From Pirellula sp. (lineage in GTDB: Bacteria > Planctomycetota > Planctomycetia > Pirellulales > Pirellulaceae), in assembly GCA_021299695.1 (NCBI GenBank), contig JAJTEK010000027.1, positions 1 to 64,000 of the forward strand: 64,000 nt of DNA. Reading direction: 5' to 3'. The position numbers were made by a program, and so were the translations under genes. A model generated the notes under the pieces. The model saw only the letters and a program-made list of their open reading frames with translations. It ran no database searches and was not told the origin of the DNA. Positions 28,416-38,777 of this stretch are shown one piece after another (the stretch's first letter is position 1; every line of letters begins with the position of its first letter).

Positions 28416-29798
28416 TCAGTGCTGCCGAATATCGATCGCGAAGTGATCACCAAACGCGCGAGGAATTCGACGCTCCCTTGCTGGCCTTCCTGTCTCGATC
28501 GCTTCTCGGATATCGTCGATGATCGGCCCCGATTCAGCGAAGTAACCATGACCCATCTCCAGCAAGCCGAAACCGCCCACTTCGATCGTTTCGATCCCCT
28601 CGACGATCGTGATGGGTGGTACGTATCCGACGCGATCGTGTCGGTGTTTCCATTGCGATAGAAAGACAGCTTGGTCGTCGGGAGAGACCAGCAACGTTCG
28701 TTGCTCGGATTCGTGCGGGTATCTGTTTACTGTGTCCTTGAACGTGCGGACATCTTCGTCAGGAGCACAGAAGAAGACCTGCCCGAGCCGTAGGGATGGT
28801 CGACGATCGGCGGCAAGTCGCTCCAGTGCCCTTAGGAAGCCACGATTCCCCATGCTGTGGACGAACAGATGGATGCGATTGGCTCCGGAGTGCTCAGACA
28901 GTTCGTGTAGGAATTGGGCGATGTGTGGCACGCTCGCGCCAATGGTGGCCTCGTCCGCTGCATAAGCGGTCGCAGCGCCATGCGAGGGCCGGGGCCAACT
29001 GTAGAACGCCATTTCGCCAGGGACCTTCAGGTCGTACCCGATCTGAGCCGCCCGAACAGCAGCCTCCTCAAAACTGACGTTGAACCCGTGAATCAACACG
29101 AAGAGGTTACGTTGATCGGCGTCCCACCAATTTTCAAGCTTGCGGGCCAGCCCTGCCCAGAACACCTCGCGCGGGAGGGCGTGCATGCCGTGGACCTTGA
29201 GCGAGTCGCTGGCTTCCAAGCGGATCCAACGACGCCACCAGGGGGTGCCTATGGATCCCGGTTTATGGCTTTTCGGAATGAACACATTGCAGACTCCGTA
29301 AGTGAGATCGTCGGCGGATTGTTCTGAGTCGAACCGCACAACGAGGTCGTCGGATTCCACGGGCTTGCGATTCGTCGCAAACCAAACTCGCACGAGTCGG
29401 CCGTCAGGATCGACCCAGATTTTGCCCTCATCACCCTTTTGAACGACTGCCGACTCGGCACCCCGTTGAGCTTCACTCCAAAGGAAGTGATAGAGGGTCT
29501 CACAGAGCTTTTCGAACTCGTCGTCCGCCAGCAGATCGCGCAACAGCAGGAACCCGTCGGCCGCTTGGAATTCTTCCTGGCTGGAAATCGTGTCGGTAGC
29601 GATTTCGGCCAGCAGAGGCTGCAGGTCGATCAGGAGCGGATCGATCAGGAGCTGATCGGGAACCAACGCCATGTCGGCATCAAGGCGAACCATGCATTGG
29701 GCGGAACCTGCCTCGTACAGCGCGGAGGTGCCGAACCACTGCGCGTTCAGGCGACTGGATTCCCGAGTGAGTTGGATTTGGAGGTGATAGGGTTTCAT
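28416..29798 (-). CDS. Alpha/beta hydrolase (DUF900-like) of the CHAT module
   Basis: VRVWFATNRKP, YGVCNVFIPKSHKPGSIG, LFVLIHGFNVSFEEAAVRAAQIGYD, FYSWPRP, IHLFVHSMGNRGFLRAL. Confidence 0.8.
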   Translation of the reverse strand: MKPYHLQIQLTRESSRLNAQWFGTSALYEAGSAQCMVRLDADMALVPDQLLIDPLLIDLQPLLAEIATDTISSQEEFQAADGFLLLRDLLADDEFEKLCETLYHFLWSEAQRGAESAVVQKGDEGKIWVDPDGRLVRVWFATNRKPVESDDLVVRFDSEQSADDLTYGVCNVFIPKSHKPGSIGTPWWRRWIRLEASDSLKVHGMHALPREVFWAGLARKLENWWDADQRNLFVLIHGFNVSFEEAAVRAAQIGYDLKVPGEMAFYSWPRPSHGAATAYAADEATIGASVPHIAQFLHELSEHSGANRIHLFVHSMGNRGFLRALERLAADRRPSLRLGQVFFCAPDEDVRTFKDTVNRYPHESEQRTLLVSPDDQAVFLSQWKHRHDRVGYVPPITIVEGIETIEVGGFGLLEMGHGYFAESGPIIDDIREAIETGRPARERRIPRAFGDHFAIDIRQH

Positions 29799-29849
29799 AG
29801 GCTCACAGGGCCGACGGCCCATCCGTTTGTCAGCGAACATCTCCTCGCG

Positions 29850-32800
29850 TCATGTCGAAGAGTCTTCGTCCTCCGCCGACAGCAGGGCCGACAGGGTGGT
29901 CGGATCGGCAATCGCGCGGAGGATGGTTTCGATGATCATCGATGAGATTGGACCAGCGTTTTCGCAGAGGCGTTGTTCGTCACGCTCGCCAGCTAGGATG
30001 CTCTCGATCGCGTCAGCACAGGCGAGCCACTCGCCGCCAACCTTTCGCATCGCGCTAACATGGGCGGCAACAAAGTCACGGAATTCGTCCTGGCCACCAC
30101 AAACCGCCCCGACGGCGGCGATCACCGCGGTAAATCGCTTCAACTCGTGCGACGTGCCGGCGAAGTTGCGTTTGGCTGTGCGAGCCAAACGGAGGTATTC
30201 AGCGGCTAGCTCCGGTTGCGACTGCTGAGTTGCAATTTCGGCCAGGATGTTGTACATGGACCAGATCTCTGCGGCACTGGGATCTAGGGTCTTCTTGATG
30301 GCCAGGGCTTCCTCAGCGAGTTGACGGGCCTCGTCCAGACGTCCTGTCTGCCCTTGCAGGAGATTGGCGAGGTTGCCGAGGCACTTTGAGAGACTAGCCG
30401 TGTCACCGAGGGATCGGAAGCAGTCGATCGCCTTGCGAAACCAACTCTCCGCCGCCTCATGCTTGCCGGTCAAATGGTTCAGAATTGCCAGTTGGTTCCA
30501 GGTTCCTGCGGCTCCGGCCAAATTGCCAGCTTGTTCTTCTAATCTAGCCGATTCCCGATAATGATGTTCGGCTTGCTCCCACTGCTGTGCTTCCTGAAAT
30601 GCCACGCCAAGCTGGTGGTGGGCGACGGCTTCCATGGCGGGTTCCCCTAGAGACTGGAACAACGTGAGGGCTTCCTGGTACCGCCGCACGGCGTCGGCCA
30701 AATCGCCTTCCAACATCGCCAGCGTGCCGAGTTGCCCGAGGCTGACACCTTGCCGCCGCGGGTCGTTCAGTTCCTTGGCGCTCTCCAGCCCCCCTTCATA
30801 TTCCGCGCGGGCTTCGGCGTACTTGCCTTGAGCCGTCAACACATCAGCTAGATCCGTGTGGAGCACACCGAGTTGCCGCTGGACCGAATCGCTCTGCTCG
30901 AGTTGCTCCGCCACCGCGATCCCTTGCCGATACGTCGCCTCTGCTAGGTCGGGTCGACCACCGGCCCCGTAGCAGAGGCCAAGACTACTGAGCGTCAGGG
31001 CGAGGTTGTAGCTGGGCTGATCGCCGAGCGTTTCGAGAATGCCCCTGAAGACCGCGGTGGCTTCTCCAACGCGGCCGGCCTTCAGCAGTTGTTCGCCGCG
31101 GTTCAACTTCGCCAAAAACCATGCCTGCGAACCGGCCTGGAAATCGACTCGCTCGGCGCGGTCGGACAACCGCGCAGCTTCGCGGGTCAGGCCGAAGTAG
31201 CGAAGGAACCGGTTGACGGAGTCTACAAAATCGACCGCGTCGGCATCGCCGGCGTCCAGTGCACAATCGACGGCCTGCAGCAGATTGGGCAATTCGCGGC
31301 GGGCGATATCCCGGACCTGATGCGGGTTCTTGAAGTCTTCGTGGTAGAGGTAGTTCGCCAGCGCGTAGTACCGCTGGCGGTGGGCGGTGGTCAGGGCTTG
31401 ACGCTCGTCGGCCTCCAAGCCCGCCCAAAGGATAGGGGCAAGCGTCGGATGGAAGCGGAGGAAAGGGGGGCCGACGCCCGGAATGCTCTCGGCTTCGATC
31501 AGGGCCGCGGATTCCAACTGCCGACGCAGGCCGGGCCAGATCGTGGCGTAAGCTTCCCGCTTGCGATTCTCGGATTCGGCAGGCCGGAGGCTTGCTTCAA
31601 TCTCCATGATGGCTAGCAGATCGTCTTCAATAGCTCCGCCTTGGAACACACCCAGGCGGCGGACAGCGTGGCGTTCCGGTTCGCTCAGGCGTTCCAGCGA
31701 GAGTTGCAATGAGGCGACGAGGCTCGGAGGCGTCCCGTCCACGGCTATCGCGGAGGTGGCCGCTTGGCTCAGAAGATGTTCTAGACGCTCGCCGAGTTGC
31801 TTGGCGGTGCGGGTTTTGAGCTGCTGGGCCAGCACGCAGATCGAGAGGGGGTGGAACTGGACGCGATCGAACAACGCGATCAGCTCCTCGCGCCGAGGGG
31901 GCGGGACACTGGCCACCGGCGGCAGCTTGTTCAATTCGCCAAACCAGCCGATGGCATCGTCGGGGTTGGCCGCCGAGCCCAGACCCTTGAGGGGGATCTG
32001 TCGATGTTTGCGCGTCCCTTCGATACGGTAGTCGGGATGGCCGAATTCCGGCTGGCGACTGGTCAATAAGATTCGCGAGTCGCCCGCACTGGACCACGCG
32101 ACTGCTGCCGTCAACAGGTCGTTCAGCGCATCTGCCGCGACCGTTTCCAAATTGTCCAGGATGATGAGCGTCGGTATGTTGTCGTTTTGGAGTGCCTCGG
32201 TGGCTGCCTTCGCATCGAGCAGCGACCGGTCGAGCACGGTGCTGATGGTGCTGACGGCCACTGCGACTGCGTCGTGGCCTTGTGCTTTCGAATAGTCGAC
32301 AAAAACCGCACGCTGGAACCGGCCCGTGCGCAGGAGCCACCTCCCGGCCTCCTGGGCCAATTCGGTCTTGCCCTGTCCGCCGAATCCGGTGAGCGAGATC
32401 CGCCGTGTTTCTTGGTCGGCGAACCAGCATTCGATATCCCACAGCTCGCGGCGTCGCCCAAAGAACCCGGCTTCGTGCGGCGGCCTCAGATTGTGTTTTG
32501 CGGTGGAGTCGGCTTTCGGTTTGCCAGTAGGTGGTTCAGCAGGCTTGACGGCTACCCCACTTGTCAGAAGCGGCGAATCGGTGCCGCCGTGGAATAGGGC
32601 CGGAATGAACCAGTCGTCTAGCTCCAGCTTTTGACGCTGTTTGCCGCGCTGCACGTCGAACTTCTCTGGATTGTTGGCCAGATAGGTTCGGGCGTCATCG
32701 AGCGCCGTGGCGATGCCCCGGCTACGGGCTAGGCTCTCGTAGAACTTGCCGAACAGAATCCTGGTCGTGGGGACCAGCACCGCGTGGGTCATCGCCAGGA

Positions 32801-33806
32801 TGGCGGGAATGCCGGTGGTGGTGAGCCGTCCGGCCACACTGGCCATCGGATCGCCCTGGGCATCCAACGTGGCTGTTTGACAAGCGGACAGGACCACCAG
32901 TGCGACCTTGGACCGGTACAGGTTCTCGGCGAGGTCCTCGGCAGGGATCAAATGGGTGAGGCCATCATCCTTCTCGAAGACCAGAAAACCGACCCCGACG
33001 GGCTTCCCAGCGGCTGCTTGGCTGCGGACTTGGCGTTCCCGTTGAATTTCACTTTGGAGCGACTTGCCGAACAGGTCTGGTTTCCTCTTGATGTCCTCTT
33101 CGGACACCTGCCGAAAAACGCCATGTCCGTCGAAGTGAAGGATATCGACCGACGGCTTGGTCTCGTCGTCGAGTCGTGCGACGAGCGCATTGAGGGTGGC
33201 TGGCCGGAGGAATTCCCAAGTCACACGACCCGGCGCGTGTTGCTCCAAGGCGTCGATCACCGCCTGGGGATCCGCCCGTGGATCGATGAATCCCGCATCG
33301 CTCGGGCGACTGACGACGAACAGCAGGTGCAAGTGGTCTTTCGCCTCCACAGCAAAAGGTGCCCGCCCTTTGGTGGCTCCGGTGATTTTTCGCCGAATAC
33401 TAATATGCGGCTTTTCCCTGAACAAAAAGTGCCCCTTTGGGTCGTGCAGGAGTTCCCAAGGCAATGCCAGGATCCCCGCGTCCTGGGAACTGATCGTGAG
33501 CACTCGGTTAGCAGAAGGTTTATTTCGAAAATCGAGGTAGGGCTCGTAGGCTTCTGTTTTTCCGAACACAGCGTTGAAGAGCGCTTTCCCGATTTCGGGT
33601 AAGCGGGCTTTGATGCGTTTGGCTTCGGCATCGTCCGGATCGGCAAGCGACTGAGCGCCGTACGTTTCGACGTACCATTTGATTTCGGTCCGATCCTTGT
33701 CGCTGACCGGATTGACGAAGGCCATTTGGCCCGAATCGTTGCCCTCGAACGAGACGTTAACCTCGGTACTGCTCGTAAATTGGATTGCGAGTTCCGTCCG
33801 GTTCAT
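29850..33806 (-). CDS. CHAT-domain / NB-ARC-type NTPase / TPR protein (STAND architecture)
   Basis: CHAT: ALPWELLHDPKGHFLF, VDILHFDGHGVF, ALVVLSACQTA; NTPase: ISLTGFGGQGKTELAQEAGRWLL and TLIILDNLETV; C-terminal TPRs (GDLADAVRRYQEALTLFQSLGEPAMEAVAHHQLGVAFQEAQQWEQAEHHYRES). Confidence 0.9.
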   Translation of the reverse strand: MNRTELAIQFTSSTEVNVSFEGNDSGQMAFVNPVSDKDRTEIKWYVETYGAQSLADPDDAEAKRIKARLPEIGKALFNAVFGKTEAYEPYLDFRNKPSANRVLTISSQDAGILALPWELLHDPKGHFLFREKPHISIRRKITGATKGRAPFAVEAKDHLHLLFVVSRPSDAGFIDPRADPQAVIDALEQHAPGRVTWEFLRPATLNALVARLDDETKPSVDILHFDGHGVFRQVSEEDIKRKPDLFGKSLQSEIQRERQVRSQAAAGKPVGVGFLVFEKDDGLTHLIPAEDLAENLYRSKVALVVLSACQTATLDAQGDPMASVAGRLTTTGIPAILAMTHAVLVPTTRILFGKFYESLARSRGIATALDDARTYLANNPEKFDVQRGKQRQKLELDDWFIPALFHGGTDSPLLTSGVAVKPAEPPTGKPKADSTAKHNLRPPHEAGFFGRRRELWDIECWFADQETRRISLTGFGGQGKTELAQEAGRWLLRTGRFQRAVFVDYSKAQGHDAVAVAVSTISTVLDRSLLDAKAATEALQNDNIPTLIILDNLETVAADALNDLLTAAVAWSSAGDSRILLTSRQPEFGHPDYRIEGTRKHRQIPLKGLGSAANPDDAIGWFGELNKLPPVASVPPPRREELIALFDRVQFHPLSICVLAQQLKTRTAKQLGERLEHLLSQAATSAIAVDGTPPSLVASLQLSLERLSEPERHAVRRLGVFQGGAIEDDLLAIMEIEASLRPAESENRKREAYATIWPGLRRQLESAALIEAESIPGVGPPFLRFHPTLAPILWAGLEADERQALTTAHRQRYYALANYLYHEDFKNPHQVRDIARRELPNLLQAVDCALDAGDADAVDFVDSVNRFLRYFGLTREAARLSDRAERVDFQAGSQAWFLAKLNRGEQLLKAGRVGEATAVFRGILETLGDQPSYNLALTLSSLGLCYGAGGRPDLAEATYRQGIAVAEQLEQSDSVQRQLGVLHTDLADVLTAQGKYAEARAEYEGGLESAKELNDPRRQGVSLGQLGTLAMLEGDLADAVRRYQEALTLFQSLGEPAMEAVAHHQLGVAFQEAQQWEQAEHHYRESARLEEQAGNLAGAAGTWNQLAILNHLTGKHEAAESWFRKAIDCFRSLGDTASLSKCLGNLANLLQGQTGRLDEARQLAEEALAIKKTLDPSAAEIWSMYNILAEIATQQSQPELAAEYLRLARTAKRNFAGTSHELKRFTAVIAAVGAVCGGQDEFRDFVAAHVSAMRKVGGEWLACADAIESILAGERDEQRLCENAGPISSMIIETILRAIADPTTLSALLSAEDEDSST

Positions 33807-34006
33807 GTTGATTCACTCCCACAATACAGGCTCGCTCGCCAGCTCCAAGCAATCAAAAGAGGTAAAGAGGTAAAGAGGTAATATACTCGGTTAAGAGATG
33901 GGTTTTCAACGTTGCCCATCGCTTTTTCTCTCAACTCTGGGTGCGATGCAACTGAGTTGCGTGCCGATTTAGCATCGCAAATGACTCAACCGCTTCTCCC
34001 GCCACG

Positions 34007-34078
34007 GACAGGTGGCTACCGGCTACCCGTAGCCATCCGGTGCCAAGCGGTGGACGGCGCTAGGGAAAACCTCCTTTG
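34007..34078 (+). repeat. Palindromic dispersed repeat copy 2 (right flank of the CHAT module)
   Basis: GACAGGTGGCTACCGGCTACCCGTAGCCATCCGGTGCCAAGCGGTGGACGGCGCTAGGGAAAACCTCCTTTG. Confidence 0.85.
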
Positions 34079-34106
34079 CTACCCGATCGTCAGGTTTGGG
34101 GGCCGA

Positions 34107-34129
34107 CCAACCAACCAACCAACCAACCA
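34107..34129. repeat. (CCAA)5 simple tetranucleotide repeat
   Basis: gaCCAACCAACCAACCAACCAACCAg. Confidence 0.9.
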
Positions 34130-34156
34130 GCCGTACAGCCAGAGTGGTCATGGGTA

Positions 34157-34345
34157 AGATCAAAACGTAAACTCGCTGCCACACAAAAGAACGATGTGAT
34201 CAAGAAGCGTTACATCAAGTTGTTGGCATCCGGTATGCCCAAAAAGCTTGCTCTTGTCGCATGCATGCGCAAGCTACTGACAATCCTCAACGATATGGTC
34301 AGACACGAAACGAAATGGGGAGAAAAGAAAAAGAGCGTTGCAGGC
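34157..34345 (+). pseudogene. IS110-family transposase C-terminal remnant
   Basis: RSKRKLAATQKNDVIKKRYIKLLASGMPKKLALVACMRKLLTILNDMVRHETKW matches the conserved IS110 (Transposase_20) C-terminus; no upstream catalytic domain present. Confidence 0.75.
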
Positions 34346-34698
34346 TCAGTTGTTTCCAACCGGCCTGCACCCGCTTACGTGCTCGATAAGAGTTGACTTA
34401 TCGGCGACTGAATTATCCCTAGCAGAGTTGTGTCCCCACAGAGCTCCGTTGCGTTTCATCCCGCGGTGCTGATTGTAGTGCTGCGCTGGTACGCAAGCAA
34501 TAAGTTGATTTTTCGGCGTCATGCCTCGAAAAATCCCGGGGGTTTGGGGGCAGAGCCCCCAAGGAGTATGGGATCGAATTCGAAAACTTTCAGATTTTCG
34601 AATCGGCTCTCTTGCCTTTCCCCTAGACGGTCGCTCATCCCCCCGCCCCTTAACTCCCCCGGCCAAAGCCCCGGTGGAGAAGGGGAGCCAAGCGTTGC

Positions 34699-36099
34699 TT
34701 ATCGATCTGGACGAGCGCCGAAGGCCTCGATTTTCGTCGGGGTTCCGCCAACGTTCAGTTTGGCTAGAATCTCCATGCCGTAGATCGAGACGACCCAGAT
34801 CTCTGAGTCGCCTGGCATCGAGATGCAAGCGGTCCGTCGGTCCGCTAGCAGAGCGATACCGTGCATTCCCGAGTGGTTTGAGATCTTGCTGGCTCCGATC
34901 GCTAGCTGCTTGTAAATTCGAGCGTCGTCGAACCGTCCATCTCCGTTGGGATCGAGCTCGATCGACGTGAGCTTTTCTTCGTTGTTCGATCCACGGCGAT
35001 GGTGGACGACCCAAGCATAGTGTTTATCGTTGGCGGCCTGGAAAGCGACCGGGGTGCTTAGCGCAAGGCCTTCGGTCGCATCGAGAGCCAACGATGCGAG
35101 CTTCATGTCTTTGCTGCGGGCATCGAGCATACCGATTTTGGAGTTTGCACCAGTGCCGTAAGCGAATAGGACATAGTGAAGATGGTTTTCGAACGCGCCG
35201 GTTCGATAAGGCTTTCCGGATTCAGGATCCTTGCCCAGGTCGATATGCTCGACGGTCGGTTCGGTACCTGGCTTCCAGTTGCCCGCATCGACCCAATCGA
35301 CGCCATCGCTTGGGGCAAAGAAGATTCGTTTGGCATTGGTCGTCGCGCCGTGAAGCCCACCGCTTTTGACTTTGAAGGATGCTATAGATTCGGCATTTTT
35401 CGCAGCGATCGAGACGATATCGACACGGCCTGCATTTTCGCCTTCGCGGTCCGGCCAAGTCGCAAAGCAATAGCGGTCTTCGAAGGCCGCCAGAGTGATA
35501 TGCGAACCTCCACCGGAATGAAATTTCGCAGTGTAAGCGCTCGGCGGGTTGGTCTTAGGCGCATCGGCCGAGCAAGCTCCCAAGATGGTGAAGCCTTGTT
35601 TGGCATCGTTGGCCAGGAAGACTTGGTTTCCAATCCGATAGACGTGGGCTGGGTTGCCTTGGTCGGCATCGAGCTGCAGACCGGCGATGCTCGGAGCGGC
35701 CCCGTAATGGGCATGGAAATGGTCGCCGTGTTCCTCAAGACTCACTCCTGAATCGACTGCGATCCACCCACTTCCGAGCGTTCCTTCTTCATCGTCACGG
35801 ACTCCGACGATCAGAGACTGCCCGAGCCGTTGCATTTGAGAGAACTGCTGGTGCTCTGGGTCGAGGGCAGGTGCATTGGCGATCCCCTGGGGTTTGAGGG
35901 CCCAGTTCGAATCGGTCCGTTCCAAATCGGCCCAACGCATCGATTGGGTTTCATTGTCCTGCCAGAGCAACCGTGCGACCTTGCGCGGAGGTGCTTCTTT
36001 GCTGGCCGATTGCCCAAGGCAATCGTCGAGTGAATTGGCCGTCAAGAGACCGGCCAGAAGTGTCTGAAAGGCAGCTTGGCGAATGTTTCGATGGTTCAT
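34699..36099 (-). CDS. Secreted beta-propeller protein, AztD-like candidate metallochaperone
   Basis: Signal region; VSLEEHGDHFHAHYGAAPSIAGLQLDADQGNPAHVYRIGNQVFLANDAKQGF; SKISNHSGMHGIALLADRRTACISMPGDSEIWVVSIYG. Confidence 0.6.
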   Translation of the reverse strand: MNHRNIRQAAFQTLLAGLLTANSLDDCLGQSASKEAPPRKVARLLWQDNETQSMRWADLERTDSNWALKPQGIANAPALDPEHQQFSQMQRLGQSLIVGVRDDEEGTLGSGWIAVDSGVSLEEHGDHFHAHYGAAPSIAGLQLDADQGNPAHVYRIGNQVFLANDAKQGFTILGACSADAPKTNPPSAYTAKFHSGGGSHITLAAFEDRYCFATWPDREGENAGRVDIVSIAAKNAESIASFKVKSGGLHGATTNAKRIFFAPSDGVDWVDAGNWKPGTEPTVEHIDLGKDPESGKPYRTGAFENHLHYVLFAYGTGANSKIGMLDARSKDMKLASLALDATEGLALSTPVAFQAANDKHYAWVVHHRRGSNNEEKLTSIELDPNGDGRFDDARIYKQLAIGASKISNHSGMHGIALLADRRTACISMPGDSEIWVVSIYGMEILAKLNVGGTPTKIEAFGARPDR

Positions 36100-36130
36100 T
36101 ATGGATTCTCCGAGTGGGTTCAAGCAGGAG

Positions 36131-37168
36131 CTAATCGTCGAGGGACACGCTGATTTCGCCTCCGTTGGCCGAGAAGGCGTTTCGGTAGGCGAGTTCTTGA
36201 ACGTTGTTCGAGATAAAGCGGACCGAACCGTCGGCGTAACCGAGTTGCACCCCGCTGCCGTGCATGGAGCGAGCCGAATAAAAACCCCGTCCATGGAATC
36301 CGATATCGGGGATAGGATTGTTGGGGGTAAGGTATCCGTTGATGGTCGTCGCATGAGGGACCCCTCGGATCCAGCTTTCGCCACGATTCCCTCGGTACGA
36401 GTTGACGATCCCGGGAAACAGGGCCGTGAGGTTCGGGTTGGAGATCAGGCTGCCGTTAAAGAGGAAGCCTTGGCCGGCGCTATTTAGGGTCGTTCCTGCC
36501 CAGTTGCCGATGCGTCGTACGGGTTGTTGCACGGGCATGGTGTTGCTGAGCTGTTTATCCCCAAGGATGGTTTCGGCCAAGATGACGGTATTGCTTGTTC
36601 CATCGACACATTTAGCGAGTTTAGCGAACGCCCCCGTCCAGAACATTCCGTCGGTTTCGAATCGATCATCGTAGGTCAAGTTACGACCGCTGCCGATGCT
36701 GACCATGTAGTTCAGGCCGGCGGAGAAACTGGCGGTATTGTCCGAGAGGGTTGTGGGAAATAGGGGCGACTCGCCATCGCTTGGACATAAGAAGGTTGGG
36801 ATAGGTTGGGAGACCAAGGGTGCCATGGCCGCATCGAACCGGGCGGCAAATGCAGGACCTAGGAGCAGAGGTCTTGCAAAGTCGATCCTCTGAGAGAGGT
36901 TCGCTTGTTCGATATGGGGGAGAATTCGGGCTTGGGCCGAGTAGGTGCTGCTGCCGAGCAGGCCTGGGTAGCGTTTGAAGGCCGACTCGTAGTTCTGGAT
37001 TGCGAGACTGATTTGCTTGACGTTGTTCGAGCAAGACATTCTGCGAGCGGCTTCACGGGCGGCTTGCACGGCCGGCAAGAGCAATCCTACGAGGATACCG
37101 ATGATGGCGATCACGACGAGCAGCTCCACGAGGGTAAATCCGCGACGTGCGCGAGGGTTGCGAGACAT
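36131..37168 (-). CDS. DUF1559 domain-containing protein
   Basis: [50 protein letters not shown]. Confidence 0.95.
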   Translation of the reverse strand: MSRNPRARRGFTLVELLVVIAIIGILVGLLLPAVQAAREAARRMSCSNNVKQISLAIQNYESAFKRYPGLLGSSTYSAQARILPHIEQANLSQRIDFARPLLLGPAFAARFDAAMAPLVSQPIPTFLCPSDGESPLFPTTLSDNTASFSAGLNYMVSIGSGRNLTYDDRFETDGMFWTGAFAKLAKCVDGTSNTVILAETILGDKQLSNTMPVQQPVRRIGNWAGTTLNSAGQGFLFNGSLISNPNLTALFPGIVNSYRGNRGESWIRGVPHATTINGYLTPNNPIPDIGFHGRGFYSARSMHGSGVQLGYADGSVRFISNNVQELAYRNAFSANGGEISVSLDD

Positions 37169-37243
37169 TTGCGACTCCTGAATAAGGAACAACTTGAGAA
37201 AGAAACTCAAACCTGTGCTAGAACGCACTCGCAAATACTATCT

Positions 37244-37264
37244 ACTTGCAATCGAATTGCAAGT
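37244..37264. promoter_or_regulatory. Perfect 21-bp palindrome, candidate metalloregulator (Zur-like) box
   Basis: ACTTGCAAT-CGA-ATTGCAAGT, ~80 nt upstream of the DUF1559 ATG (reverse strand). Confidence 0.55.
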
Positions 37265-37367
37265 GATAAAACAGGCTTTTTTCGTGAGCGATTGATTCGC
37301 GCTCGATTCGATGGTCTCGCAAGATTCCTGGGGTCGGGATTTTTTGGATCCATCAGGAGTCAACCCA

Positions 37368-38606
37368 TCAGGAATCAAGCGGGAGCTCATCGGCATTGGG
37401 GTCCGAGGGAGGATCGATCGGGAGGTTGGACTCCCAAGTTTCCCAGACGGCCGGTCCGAGTTCCATTTCCTGGTCGCTCAGTAGGCATTCCTCGAGGCGA
37501 GAGAGGAGCACGACATGGTCCATATCGGTGCCGATAAAGACGAGTTCTTGCCGACGGTCTCCCCATGGTTCCTGCATGCTTTCGCAGATCGAAGCGATAT
37601 CGTCTGGGTCTTCAGGCCATTGATCTTGGTCGACCGATGCAAACCAGTCTCCATCGTGTTCGATTTGGACCGAGACTCCGGCTTGGGACCATCGGAAGGC
37701 TTGATCGTTCCTCGATGCGATCCAGCAGTAGCCTTTGGATCGCAGGACACCTTGGAGGATTCCGTCTTGAAAGTTCAGGGCTTTCATCAAGCGATCGGGG
37801 TGAAACGGACGGCGTTCTTCGAAGGCAAAGGAGGTGATTCCGTATTCATCGGTCTCGGAGACTTCCTCTCCGCGTGCGACGGCGAGCCAATCGGGGTGCC
37901 CTGCTGCCCATTGTTCATCGTAGGTTTTCGAGCCGACGATCTGATCGACCGCGACGCGACCGAGTTGGGTGCGAAGGACTTTTGCGAAGGGATTGAGTTC
38001 TTTGATAAAGGTCTCGATCGCGTCGAGTTCGGAGGGTTCGACCAGGTCGCATTTGTTCAGGAGGATCACGGTAGCGAATTCGATTTGATCGATCAGCAGA
38101 TCGACAATATTGCGTTGGTCTTGGTCATTGATCCCGATGTTTCTTTCTTTCAGATCGTCGAACGACTGGTAATCGTTCCAGAAGTTTAAGGCATCGACGA
38201 CGGTGACCATCGTGTCGATGGTCGCTACCTCCGAGAGTGAGCTTCCTTGTTCGTCGGCGAAGGTGAATGTTTCGGCCACGGGTAAGGGCTCGGAGATACC
38301 TGTCGATTCGATCAACAGGTAATCGAAGCGGTTTTCTTCGGCAAGGCGGCGGACTTCGATCAGGAGATCTTCGCGAAGGGTACAGCAGATGCAACCGTTG
38401 GAGAATTCGACGAGTTGCTCTTCGGTTCTGCTGAGTGTGCCTTGGCCTTGGACGATCGCCGCATCGATGTTGATATGGCTCATGTCATTGACGATGACGG
38501 CGACTTTGAGACCTTCTCGATTGGCCAGAACGTGGTTCAGAACGGTGGTTTTTCCAGCGCCGAGAAATCCAGAGAGCACGGTCGTTGGAAGTTTGTTGCG
38601 AGGCAT
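37368..38606 (-). CDS. G3E-family (CobW/YciC-like) GTP-binding protein, putative zinc chaperone
   Basis: [67 protein letters not shown]. Confidence 0.9.
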   Translation of the reverse strand: MPRNKLPTTVLSGFLGAGKTTVLNHVLANREGLKVAVIVNDMSHINIDAAIVQGQGTLSRTEEQLVEFSNGCICCTLREDLLIEVRRLAEENRFDYLLIESTGISEPLPVAETFTFADEQGSSLSEVATIDTMVTVVDALNFWNDYQSFDDLKERNIGINDQDQRNIVDLLIDQIEFATVILLNKCDLVEPSELDAIETFIKELNPFAKVLRTQLGRVAVDQIVGSKTYDEQWAAGHPDWLAVARGEEVSETDEYGITSFAFEERRPFHPDRLMKALNFQDGILQGVLRSKGYCWIASRNDQAFRWSQAGVSVQIEHDGDWFASVDQDQWPEDPDDIASICESMQEPWGDRRQELVFIGTDMDHVVLLSRLEECLLSDQEMELGPAVWETWESNLPIDPPSDPNADELPLDS

Positions 38607-38695
38607 TCGCGTCCCTTTTTTGTTGGAATCTGCAAGTAAAACAGGTCTTTTCTGAAAAAAGGGAAATTCCCACGAAATTCCCCTCTTCCGATGCC

Positions 38696-38739
38696 GCAAT
38701 CTTATTGCATCGAATCCTTATATGCAATACGATTGTATA
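38696..38739. promoter_or_regulatory. Two palindromes in the divergent promoter region
   Basis: GCAAT-CTT-ATTGC (38696-38708) and TATGCAAT-ACG-ATTGTATA (38721-38739, one mismatch). Confidence 0.5.
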
Positions 38740-38777
38740 AATGATGAGTTTCCTCATTCTACAAAAAGGAGTTTGCA

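Noticed and set aside
32784-33602. 272-aa ORF on + strand
   Set aside because: Antisense to the CHAT domain coding sequence.
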